Part shown: positions 1-4,904 of the stretch, piece by piece
How positions within the stretch are numbered: position 1 is the first letter of the stretch
Layout of the letters: each line of letters opens with the position of its first letter
DNA from: Flavobacteriales bacterium UBA5933
GTDB lineage: Bacteria; Bacteroidota; Bacteroidia; Flavobacteriales; Weeksellaceae
Assembly: GCA_002430925.1 (NCBI GenBank)
Contig: DJDD01000009.1
Coordinates: forward strand, 3,282-8,459
DNA: 5,178 nt
Reading direction: 5' to 3'
Program-made: the position numbers and the translations under genes
Notes under the pieces: generated by a model
Seen by the model: the letters and a program-made list of their open reading frames with translations, nothing else
Told to the model about the DNA's origin: nothing
Databases searched by the model: none

Positions 1-30
1 TTGATAAAAATTATCTTTATGCTTCTGCCC
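1..30 (-). pseudogene. cca: Continuation of the cca reading frame beyond the internal stop (edge-truncated)
   Basis: Read on the minus strand in the frame of the upstream 250-codon cca ORF, these ten codons give GQKHKDNFYQ. That matches the segment of Bacteroidota CCA enzymes joining the neck/body to the HD domain (family pattern roughly EGQxHKxNFYHT). No start codon suitable for re-initiation is visible in these 30 bases. The last visible residue is Gln, at the place where I expect the first HD-domain His. The rest of the gene lies outside the window. Confidence 0.75.
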
Positions 31-783
31 TTATACTTCTTCAATTCCTTTTAAAGCAATAAGTTCAGGCAAAATATATTGTAATAAACCAGATTGTTCT
101 AATAATAATAGACCAACTGAAGGTTTATCAGTCATCATAATTTTCTGAAATTCATCCATTACTCTTTCAAATGAAACAATGCTAATTCTTTCTGCATTAT
201 CAATAATTGCTTGAAAAGAATTTTTTTCTATTTCAAAATTTAATTGAGCAGCAAAACGAATCGCTCTCATCATTCGTAATGGATCATCAGAATAAGTTAT
301 ATTAGGTTCTAATGGCGTTTTGATGATTTTATTTTCTAAATCTTCAACTCCATTAAAAGGATCAATTAGCTCGCCAAACGTAGCTTTATTCATAGAGATA
401 GCCAAAGTATTAATGGTAAAATCTCTACGCTTTTGGTCATCCTCTAATGTACCATCTTCCACGTGTGGTTTCCTACTATCTTCTGAATAACTTTCTTTTC
501 TTGCTCCTACAAATTCTAAATCTGTTTGTTCATATTTAAACATTGCAGTACCGAAACGTTTAAAAACAGAAACTTGAGATGTATTTCCTAATTTATTTGA
601 TAGTTCTTTTGCTAATAAAATTCCATTACCTACCGTAACGAAATCGATATCTTTTTTTTGACCTCGATTTAATAAATAATCACGTACAAATCCTCCTACC
701 ACATAAGTTTCCTGATTTATTTCTTCAGCAACTTCAGCAATATTTTTAAAAATTGGATTTGTTACAGCTTCTAAGATTTTCAT
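31..783 (-). CDS. cca: CCA tRNA nucleotidyltransferase, N-terminal part, interrupted by a premature stop
   Basis: Class II poly(A) polymerase/CCA-adding enzyme, which builds or repairs the 3' CCA end of tRNAs in the cytoplasm from CTP and ATP. Seen in the 250 residues: GGFVRD at 30-35 (nucleotide-binding turn), catalytic carboxylates D45 and D47 in DID, the EDGTLEDDQKRRDFTIN block at 109-125 with RRD at 119-121, DPFNGVEDL at 141-149, and the template-reading region DDPLRMMRAIRF at 166-177. Family members in Bacteroidota are usually about 470-480 residues, with an HD domain and tRNA-binding tail after residue ~255. Here TAA occurs right after GIEEV, where the family usually reads E-E-V/I-E-G-Q. 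The frame stays homologous beyond it (positions 1-30), so the break is a GAA-to-TAA type change rather than a natural end. The start is the ATG at 783, 31 nt after the preceding tRNA-modification gene on the same strand. The head domain appears intact; the truncated product would lack most of the tRNA-binding body and tail. Confidence 0.9.
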   Translation of the reverse strand: MKILEAVTNPIFKNIAEVAEEINQETYVVGGFVRDYLLNRGQKKDIDFVTVGNGILLAKELSNKLGNTSQVSVFKRFGTAMFKYEQTDLEFVGARKESYSEDSRKPHVEDGTLEDDQKRRDFTINTLAISMNKATFGELIDPFNGVEDLENKIIKTPLEPNITYSDDPLRMMRAIRFAAQLNFEIEKNSFQAIIDNAERISIVSFERVMDEFQKIMMTDKPSVGLLLLEQSGLLQYILPELIALKGIEEV

Positions 784-787
784 TCTG

Positions 788-795
788 CAAAAGTA
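788..795 (-). promoter_or_regulatory. -7 type promoter element (TACTTTTG) directly before cca
   Basis: On the minus strand the 31-nt gap between the synthase gene and cca contains TACTTTTG, an exact match to the Bacteroidota -7 consensus TAnnTTTG. Its last base is only 4 nt from the cca ATG. I see no convincing -33 TTTG/TTG at 17-23 nt upstream. If used, transcription would start at or next to the ATG, giving an almost leaderless mRNA. It may equally be a chance match, with cca co-transcribed from upstream. Confidence 0.35.
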
Positions 796-814
796 AACGA
801 TTTGATGAAAAAAA

Positions 815-1372
815 CTACTCTCTAATAACTTTTACTTCGTTATCTAAGCCTAATTTTATAATGGTTGATGCAGTTGATTGAGGCACAAAGGTTTTTGCTT
901 CCTGAGCAACATAATCAACTCGTTCTAAAATTTCTTTACTCACCTCAGAAAATACTTTTGGTGAAGGTTCTCCTGATAAATTTGCAGAAGTAGAAACAAT
1001 AGGACCATTTAATTTTCCTATTATTTTTTTACAAAATAAATCATCTGTCAAACGAATAGCGATTGTATTATCTTCTGCCACTAATGATGCTGGTAATCCT
1101 TTAGGATTATCATATATAATTGTTAGAGGTTTTTCATTTAAATCAATTAAATCCCATGCTAATTCTGGAACTTCTACGATATCCTGTAACATTTTAGGAG
1201 AATCAACTAAAATAATTAAAGATTTTGAAGATGGACGATCTTTAATTTTATAAATTTTTTCAATCGCATCTACATTTTTCGCATCACAACCTAAACCCAA
1301 TATCGTATCAGTTGGATATAGTATTGTATCTCCTTTTTTTAATTTCTCGACTATTTCGTTAATGTCAGACAT
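815..1372 (-). CDS. L-threonylcarbamoyladenylate synthase (Sua5/YciO/YrdC/YwlC family)
   Basis: Probable cytoplasmic enzyme that makes threonylcarbamoyl-AMP from threonine, bicarbonate and ATP, the first step of t6A formation at position 37 of ANN-decoding tRNAs. The 185 residues form a single YrdC-type domain, without the extra C-terminal Sua5 domain found in longer members. Visible motifs: YPTDTILGLGCDA at 19-31, KDRPSSK at 44-50 (basic residues K44, R46, K50 of the substrate pocket), IAIRLTDD at 104-111 and the signature STSANLSG at 127-134 (S129 and N131 as the SxN pair). The start is the ATG at 1372, with an A-rich, SD-less leader. It is followed 31 nt later by the CCA-enzyme gene on the same strand, so the pair serves tRNA maturation and may be one operon. 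The YciO subgroup has the same fold with less certain function, so tsaC/ywlC is not assigned as a symbol. Confidence 0.88.
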   Translation of the reverse strand: MSDINEIVEKLKKGDTILYPTDTILGLGCDAKNVDAIEKIYKIKDRPSSKSLIILVDSPKMLQDIVEVPELAWDLIDLNEKPLTIIYDNPKGLPASLVAEDNTIAIRLTDDLFCKKIIGKLNGPIVSTSANLSGEPSPKVFSEVSKEILERVDYVAQEAKTFVPQSTASTIIKLGLDNEVKVIRE

Positions 1373-1390
1373 TCTAATTTATTTATGCTA

Positions 1391-1398
1391 CAAATATA
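1391..1398 (-). promoter_or_regulatory. -7 promoter element (TATATTTG) for the t6A synthase gene
   Basis: The minus strand reads TATATTTG, an exact match to TAnnTTTG, ending 18 nt before the ATG at 1372. That leaves a leader of roughly a dozen bases. A degenerate -33 candidate (TTAG, one mismatch to TTTG) lies 17 nt upstream. Placement in front of the first gene of the minus-strand pair supports a real promoter. Confidence 0.5.
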
Positions 1399-1475
1399 TT
1401 GTGTAATATTTAAGACTAAAAAAGAATTTATCATATTTATTATAGTTATAAAATTATTTTTTTAAATTAGTTCAA

Positions 1476-1488
1476 CAATAAGTTATTG
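1476..1488. repeat. Short palindrome CAATAAGTTATTG in the divergent intergenic region
   Basis: Six-base arms CAATAA and TTATTG flank a single G. It sits in the 172-nt spacer between the minus-strand t6A synthase gene and the plus-strand YegP-like gene, about 57 nt before the latter's ATG. It could be a protein-binding site, but such arms are expected by chance in DNA this AT-rich. The spacer shows no convincing TAnnTTTG element facing the YegP-like gene. Confidence 0.2.
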
Positions 1489-1544
1489 ATTTTCATTATT
1501 TTTAATCCACTAATACTAATATGTTAAATTAAAAAATATTAATT

Positions 1545-1871
1545 ATGTTTGAAATATATCAAGACAAAGCTGGTGAATTTCGTTTTCGATTAAAAGCAAA
1601 AAATGGACAAAATATTTTGGCTAGTGAAGGCTATAAACAAAAAGCTAGTTGTGAAAATGGAATAGAATCTGTTCGAAAAAATTCTCAAGATGATTCAAAA
1701 TTTGAATTAATTACAGGAGGAACAAACAAATGGCATTTTAATTTAAAAGCAACAAATGGTCAAATAATAGGGACAAGCCAAATTTACGAAACAGAATCTG
1801 GTGCAAAAAATGGTATAAATTCTGTAAAAACAAACGCTCCTATTGCTGAAATAAAAGAAATATTAGATTAG
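1545..1871 (+). CDS. YegP-like DUF1508 protein with two tandem repeats
   Basis: Small 108-residue protein of the UPF0339/DUF1508 (YegP) family, whose exact biochemical role is not established. It has two copies of the family repeat. Repeat 1 is at about 12-47, with FRFRLKAKNGQNILASEGY at 12-30 and the ENGIESV helix at 37-43. Repeat 2 is at about 63-99, with WHFNLKATNGQIIGTSQIY at 63-81 and KNGINSV at 88-94. The pattern of a beta strand, a K/A-x-NGQ turn, S-x-x-Y and K/E-NGI-x-SV is what identifies the family. No signal peptide or membrane segment is seen, so it is probably cytosolic. The ATG follows an A/T-rich leader without a Shine-Dalgarno sequence, as usual in Bacteroidota. The length equals the usual two-repeat form. 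The gene stands alone, divergent from the tRNA-maturation pair and convergent with dps. Confidence 0.9.
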   Translation: MFEIYQDKAGEFRFRLKAKNGQNILASEGYKQKASCENGIESVRKNSQDDSKFELITGGTNKWHFNLKATNGQIIGTSQIYETESGAKNGINSVKTNAPIAEIKEILD

Positions 1872-1890
1872 AAACCTATATAAAAAGCTG

Positions 1891-1914
1891 AAGCCTTGGA
1901 TAAATCCAAGGCTT
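1891..1914. terminator. Hairpin terminator between convergent yegP-like and dps genes
   Basis: AAGCCTTGGA and TCCAAGGCTT form a perfect 10-bp stem around a TAAA loop. On the minus strand (end of dps) the stem is followed after CAGC by TTTTTATA, a reasonable U-rich tail. On the plus strand (end of the YegP-like gene, 19 nt after its stop) the tail is only a short T run (GGCTTTC). It is best read as a bidirectional intrinsic terminator that works better for dps. Confidence 0.75.
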
Positions 1915-1921
1915 TCAACCT

Positions 1922-1949
1922 AATTAACACTAATATGAATTAACACTAA
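1922..1949. repeat. Direct repeat of AATTAACACTAA
   Basis: The 12-mer AATTAACACTAA occurs at 1922-1933 and again at 1938-1949, separated by TATG (16-bp period). It lies between the terminator hairpin and the end of dps. This could be a small local duplication; no function is evident. Confidence 0.6.
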
Positions 1950-1979
1950 AAACTTATGAAGTAAAATAATGTTCAAAAT

Positions 1980-2444
1980 TTATTTTAGATGCGATCTTAG
2001 CATCCATGCAGTTTTTTGATGTTGTTCTAATAAACCAACAAGAAAATCAGAAGTAGATATATCATTAAATTCTTCTATCTCAACAACTGCTTCAGATAAA
2101 AAATTAATAATTACTTCGTGATCATGTAATAAATCTGCTATAAAACTTAAACTATCTTTTTTATCAGTTTTTCTAGCTTCAGATAAGTGAGTTAACTGCA
2201 AGTATTCACTCATCGTTGCAGGAGCATAAACATCTTTTTGACGTACTTTTTCTGCAACATCATCTATTACAATTTGTAATTCGTTGTATAATGATTCGAA
2301 ATAAACATGGATTGTCTGAAAATCTGGACCTTCAATATTCCAATGTGCATTTCTAGTTTTTAAATATAAAACATGTTCATCAGCTAATAATTTAATTAAA
2401 ATATCAGCTATTTTTTGTTTTTTTTCTGGCGTTAATAATTTCAT
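1980..2444 (-). CDS. dps: Dps family DNA-binding ferritin-like protein
   Basis: Starvation/oxidative-stress protection protein. Dps proteins assemble as dodecameric shells that oxidise Fe(II) with peroxide, store the iron and often bind DNA. The 154-residue length is normal for the family. The inter-subunit ferroxidase site is visible: H34 in NAHWNIEGPDF (32-42), H46 and E50 in the next helix (IHVYFESLY, 45-53), then D61 and E65 in IDDVAEKVR (60-68), matching the usual H-H-D/E-D-E pattern. The C-terminal EQHQKTAWMLRSHL helix is also typical. The N terminus is short with a few lysines, so any DNA binding by a tail would be modest. The start is the ATG at 2444, preceded by an AT-rich leader without SD. 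It is monocistronic: convergent with the YegP-like gene and divergent from the LacI-type regulator. Confidence 0.95.
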   Translation of the reverse strand: MKLLTPEKKQKIADILIKLLADEHVLYLKTRNAHWNIEGPDFQTIHVYFESLYNELQIVIDDVAEKVRQKDVYAPATMSEYLQLTHLSEARKTDKKDSLSFIADLLHDHEVIINFLSEAVVEIEEFNDISTSDFLVGLLEQHQKTAWMLRSHLK

Positions 2445-2478
2445 TTGTCTAATTTTTAATTGATTAATTTTAATAATA

Positions 2479-2486
2479 CAAAATTA
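2479..2486 (-). promoter_or_regulatory. -7 promoter element (TAATTTTG) for dps
   Basis: The minus strand reads TAATTTTG, an exact TAnnTTTG match, ending 34 nt before the dps ATG. Transcription would begin near 2472, giving a leader of under 30 nt. No clear TTTG is found at the expected -33 distance; a TTTTTG lies too close, 4 nt upstream. This is moderate evidence only. Confidence 0.45.
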
Positions 2487-2616
2487 GAACCAAAAACAAT
2501 TAAACTTATAAATTTTTTAAATCAAAAAACTATAATCAAATAAATAAAAACTATAGAACAACTCAACAAAAAAATAATTTTCGGTTAAAAATAATTATTC
2601 CTTATTATTATTCTTT

Positions 2617-2629
2617 TGTTTGACAAACA
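2617..2629. promoter_or_regulatory. Palindrome TGTTTGACAAACA, possible operator
   Basis: Six-base arms TGTTTG and CAAACA flank a central A. Unlike most repeats here it contains G/C bases. On the minus strand TATGTTTG (2631-2624), an exact TAnnTTTG match, overlaps it, so it could be a distal dps promoter with a regulator site on top. No -33 element is visible. The identity of any binding protein is unknown. Confidence 0.3.
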
Positions 2630-2842
2630 TAGTGTAGATATTTCAATCTATTTATTTTTTAAAAGTTAAATATTAATTAAATTAAATAGTAAAAAACCAC
2701 TTATTTTATAAATTATTTAACTATTAACAGTATTGTATATTTATAAACAAAATTATCTAGTGTTATTGTTACACAGTTATTAAAGCTAATAATAAATATA
2801 ATTGTAAATTTTATTAAATATATTATTAAAACAAAAGTGTCT

Positions 2843-2852
2843 ATTGTACAAT
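2843..2852. promoter_or_regulatory. Palindrome ATTGTACAAT over the -33 box
   Basis: A perfect 10-bp palindrome that covers the -33 TTG of the regulator's promoter. Its position would suit a repressor site, for example autoregulation, but its sequence differs from the TTAAACGTTTAA candidate operator downstream and lacks a central CG. The half TACAAT recurs at 2881-2886, just before the start codon. Confidence 0.3.
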
Positions 2853-2873
2853 TAAAAAATATTTTTATTTTTG
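2844..2873 (+). promoter_or_regulatory. Bacteroidota-type promoter of the LacI-family regulator gene
   Basis: TTG at 2844-2846 (-33), then exactly 19 nt, then TATTTTTG at 2866-2873 (-7, TAnnTTTG). This fits the Bacteroidota housekeeping consensus in both boxes and in spacing. The transcript should start around 2880, leaving a leader of only about a dozen bases before the TTG start codon at 2893. Confidence 0.65.
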
Positions 2874-2892
2874 TGAACTATACAATACGATT

Positions 2893-3897
2893 TTGAAAAA
2901 GGTTTCTATAAAAGATGTTGCGAATTTGGCAAATGTATCAATTGCATCTGTATCTTATGTTCTAAATAAGATGCCAAATAATCGTATAAGTGAAACTACA
3001 GCAAATCGTATTAAAGAAGCTGCAGAAAAATTAAATTATAGACCTAATAAGATTGCAAAAAGTCTTAAAACAAATAAAAGTAAAATTTTAGGTTTTATTG
3101 TTGCAGATATTGCAAACCCTTTTTTTGGTCAAATAGCTAAAATTTTAGAAGAAGAAGCTTTAAAAATAGGATACACTATAATTGTAGGAAGCTCAGGAGA
3201 AAATAGTGAGAAATTTGATAAATTAATTAACTTTTTTATTGATCAACAAGTTGATGGATTAATTCTAGCCCCTGTAGAAAACAGTGAAAATAGCTTTATT
3301 AAATTAGATAAAGAAAAATTTCCTTATATTATTCTTGATAGAAATTTGAACGGAATAAATTCTAGTGGAATTAGGATTAATAATAAAGAAATATCTTACC
3401 AAGCTACAAATACACTTATAGAAAAAGGTTCAAAATTCCCTTTATTAGTATCTTATGAAACAACTTTAGTAAATTTATTAGATAGAGACTTTGGCTTTTA
3501 TGAAGCTTTAAAAGAAAATAACTTATCTGAAACTGAAGCTATAAAAGTAAAAATAAATAACATTCAGAAAGATATTTTTAATGGTTTAGATAAACACTTC
3601 AAAAAAACTAAAAAACCTGATGCAATATATTTTACTAGTAACAAATTAGCTTTTTCTGGACTAAGATATCTATTAAAGAATAATATTAATATCCCTGAAG
3701 ATGTACAGATTATAGCTTTTGATGAATCTGATGCATATGAATTATTTCCTGTAGATATATCTTACATAAAGCAACCTCTTGATGATATTGCAAAGAATGC
3801 ATTAGAAATGATATTAAAAATAATTAATAAACAAAATACAATAATAGAAAACAAAAAACTTTGTGCTAAACTTATTTTAAGAGAAAGTACAAACTAA
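2893..3897 (+). CDS. LacI-family transcriptional regulator, probably of fructose/sucrose utilisation
   Basis: A 334-residue DNA-binding sugar-responsive regulator of normal LacI/GalR length. The N-terminal helix-turn-helix spans about 4-25 (SIKDVANLANVS, then recognition helix IASVSYVLN). The linker and hinge helix follow (ISETTANRIKEAAEKL at 32-47, YRPNKIAKSLKT at 49-60). L58 is in the position of the leucine that LacI-family proteins insert into the operator centre. From about 65 comes the periplasmic-binding-protein-like sensor core (ILGFIVADIANPFFGQI, then VDGLILAP, later VQIIAFDESDAYELF and ISYIKQPLDDIAKNALEMI). The start is TTG: there is no in-frame ATG upstream, and KKVSIKDVA begins just where family members begin. 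It lies 44 nt upstream of a fructokinase gene on the same strand, which suggests control of that operon. Effector and sign of regulation cannot be read from the sequence. Confidence 0.92.
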   Translation: MKKVSIKDVANLANVSIASVSYVLNKMPNNRISETTANRIKEAAEKLNYRPNKIAKSLKTNKSKILGFIVADIANPFFGQIAKILEEEALKIGYTIIVGSSGENSEKFDKLINFFIDQQVDGLILAPVENSENSFIKLDKEKFPYIILDRNLNGINSSGIRINNKEISYQATNTLIEKGSKFPLLVSYETTLVNLLDRDFGFYEALKENNLSETEAIKVKINNIQKDIFNGLDKHFKKTKKPDAIYFTSNKLAFSGLRYLLKNNINIPEDVQIIAFDESDAYELFPVDISYIKQPLDDIAKNALEMILKIINKQNTIIENKKLCAKLILRESTN

Positions 3898-3902
3898 TTT
3901 TA
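3895..3902 (+). promoter_or_regulatory. Weak -7-like element (TAATTTTA) before the kinase operon
   Basis: Seven of eight positions match TAnnTTTG. It overlaps the regulator's stop codon and lies 13 nt before the candidate operator. No TTTG at the proper -33 distance is visible. If it is real, the kinase operon has its own promoter; otherwise it is read from the regulator's promoter. Confidence 0.2.
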
Positions 3903-3915
3903 TTTAACAAAAAGA

Positions 3916-3927
3916 TTAAACGTTTAA
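3916..3927. promoter_or_regulatory. Candidate LacI-family operator TTAAACGTTTAA
   Basis: A perfect 12-bp palindrome with a central CG, the hallmark of LacI/GalR-family operators, where hinge-helix leucines insert at the central CpG step. An additional matched pair, G3914 and C3929, lies outside one mismatched position. It sits between the LacI-type gene and the fructokinase gene, 14 nt before the kinase ATG, so the neighbouring regulator is the obvious candidate to bind it. The link is inferred from position and symmetry. Confidence 0.65.
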
Positions 3928-3941
3928 CCATATTTAATGAA

Positions 3942-4904
3942 ATGAGAGAAATAACTAACACACCGGAAATTGTTTGTTTTGGAGAGATATTATGGGATAT
4001 ATTTCCTGACGGAAAAAGAATTGGAGGAGCTCCATTCAATGTAGCATATAATTTATCTAAAATGGGAATTGATTCTCATATGATTAGCAGAATAGGAAAT
4101 GATGCTTTAGGAAAAGAATTATTAGAAGTTACAAAAGACCGTAAAATGAACCCTGATGGTTTACAAATAGATGATGTAAATGCTACAGGAACAGTAATTG
4201 CTACTTTTGATGAACATAATGATGCTATTTATGATATTGTGAATGATGTTGCATGGGATCATATTGCTCTAACTGAAAATGATTTACATTTTGTAAAAGA
4301 GGCTAAAGCTTTTGTTTTTGGTAGTTTAGCAACAAGAAATAAAGTATCAAAAGACACATTATTCTCTTTAATGGAAAATGCAAAATTTAATGTATTCGAC
4401 ATTAACCTTCGCCCTCCATTTATTGACCAAAAAATAATTAAAGATATTCTTCATCATACACATTTAGCTAAATTTAATAAAGCTGAATTAAGAATGGTTT
4501 TAGATTTTATTGACAAAGAATACACTACAGAAGCTGAGAGTATAAAATATGTTCAAGATTATTTTCAATTAAATGAAATTATTGTTTCGAAAGGAAGTAA
4601 AGGAGCTATTTACTATAAAGATGATGAACATTATCAATTCCCTGCTGTACCTATTACTATAAATGACACTGTGGGAAGTGGAGATTCTTTTCTTGCTGGT
4701 TTTTTAACAAAAAGAATCAACGAAAAAGATCCTTTTGAAACAATGGAACACGCCACAGCATTAGGTGCATTTATTACGTCTAGTAAAGGAGCTTGCCCTG
4801 AATATACTTTAGAAGAATTTGAATTATTCAAGCAAAAACATCCAACTGATTATACTAATGTAATTACTAACATGAAGAAATTACACGATGAATACTCAAA
4901 ATAA
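3942..4904 (+). CDS. Fructokinase, PfkB/ribokinase family carbohydrate kinase
   Basis: A 320-residue cytoplasmic sugar kinase, probably phosphorylating fructose with ATP for entry into glycolysis. The N-terminal FGEILWDIFPDG (13-24) and sugar-site signature GGAPFNVA (28-35) are typical of fructokinases rather than ribokinases. VAWDHI, FGSLATRNKVS and FDINLRPP in the middle are fructokinase-like. The ATP/anion-hole signature DTVGSGDSFLAG starts at 242, with D248 as the expected catalytic base. The C-terminal GAFITSSKGACPEY block is also usual. An ATG five bases upstream (3937) gives only ATG AAA TGA, so the start at 3942 stands. It follows the LacI-type gene after 44 nt containing a candidate operator, and overlaps the permease gene by 17 nt, so the two are probably translationally coupled. 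Other ketose or hexose substrates remain possible. Confidence 0.9.
   Translation: MREITNTPEIVCFGEILWDIFPDGKRIGGAPFNVAYNLSKMGIDSHMISRIGNDALGKELLEVTKDRKMNPDGLQIDDVNATGTVIATFDEHNDAIYDIVNDVAWDHIALTENDLHFVKEAKAFVFGSLATRNKVSKDTLFSLMENAKFNVFDINLRPPFIDQKIIKDILHHTHLAKFNKAELRMVLDFIDKEYTTEAESIKYVQDYFQLNEIIVSKGSKGAIYYKDDEHYQFPAVPITINDTVGSGDSFLAGFLTKRINEKDPFETMEHATALGAFITSSKGACPEYTLEEFELFKQKHPTDYTNVITNMKKLHDEYSK

Larger units (their letters stand above)
2445..2892. other. 448-nt gene-free intergenic region between divergent dps and lacI-type genes
   Basis: Extremely AT-rich, with no ATG at all on the plus strand. The single ATG on the minus strand opens only an 11-codon frame, so it is not coding. It holds the proximal dps promoter element (2479-2486), a palindrome with a second minus-strand TAnnTTTG match near 2617-2631, a weak inverted repeat TTATTA/TAATAA at 2777-2792, and the lacI promoter with an overlapping palindrome at 2843-2873. 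The central part (about 2640-2840) shows nothing else recognisable. Confidence 0.6.

Noticed and set aside
31..33. Reassigned stop codon (TAA read as an amino acid) to explain the broken cca frame
   Set aside because: TAA ends the dps, regulator and kinase genes normally, and TAG ends two others, so the code appears standard.
1515..1937. ACTAATATG present on both sides of the YegP-like gene (1515-1523 and 1929-1937)
   Set aside because: A 9-bp AT-rich match; there are no other signs of an inserted element or target-site duplication.
2597..2630. 11-codon minus-strand ORF starting at the only ATG in the intergenic region
   Set aside because: Too short, with no initiation signal or similarity; its ATG falls in the TATGTTTG promoter-like element.
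2777..2792. TTATTA-AAGC-TAATAA inverted repeat
   Set aside because: Short pure-A/T arms with a weak stem and no T tract; it is neither a convincing terminator nor an operator.
2730..2888. Inverted repeat GTATTGTATA (2730-2739) and TATACAATAC (2879-2888) flanking the area upstream of the regulator
   Set aside because: Ten-base matches about 140 nt apart are expected by chance in a region this AT-rich, and neither copy is itself symmetric.
4634..4831. 65-codon open frame on the minus strand within the kinase gene
   Set aside because: It lies opposite the conserved PfkB signature region of a well-supported gene, and its translation resembles no family I recognise. It is a shadow frame.
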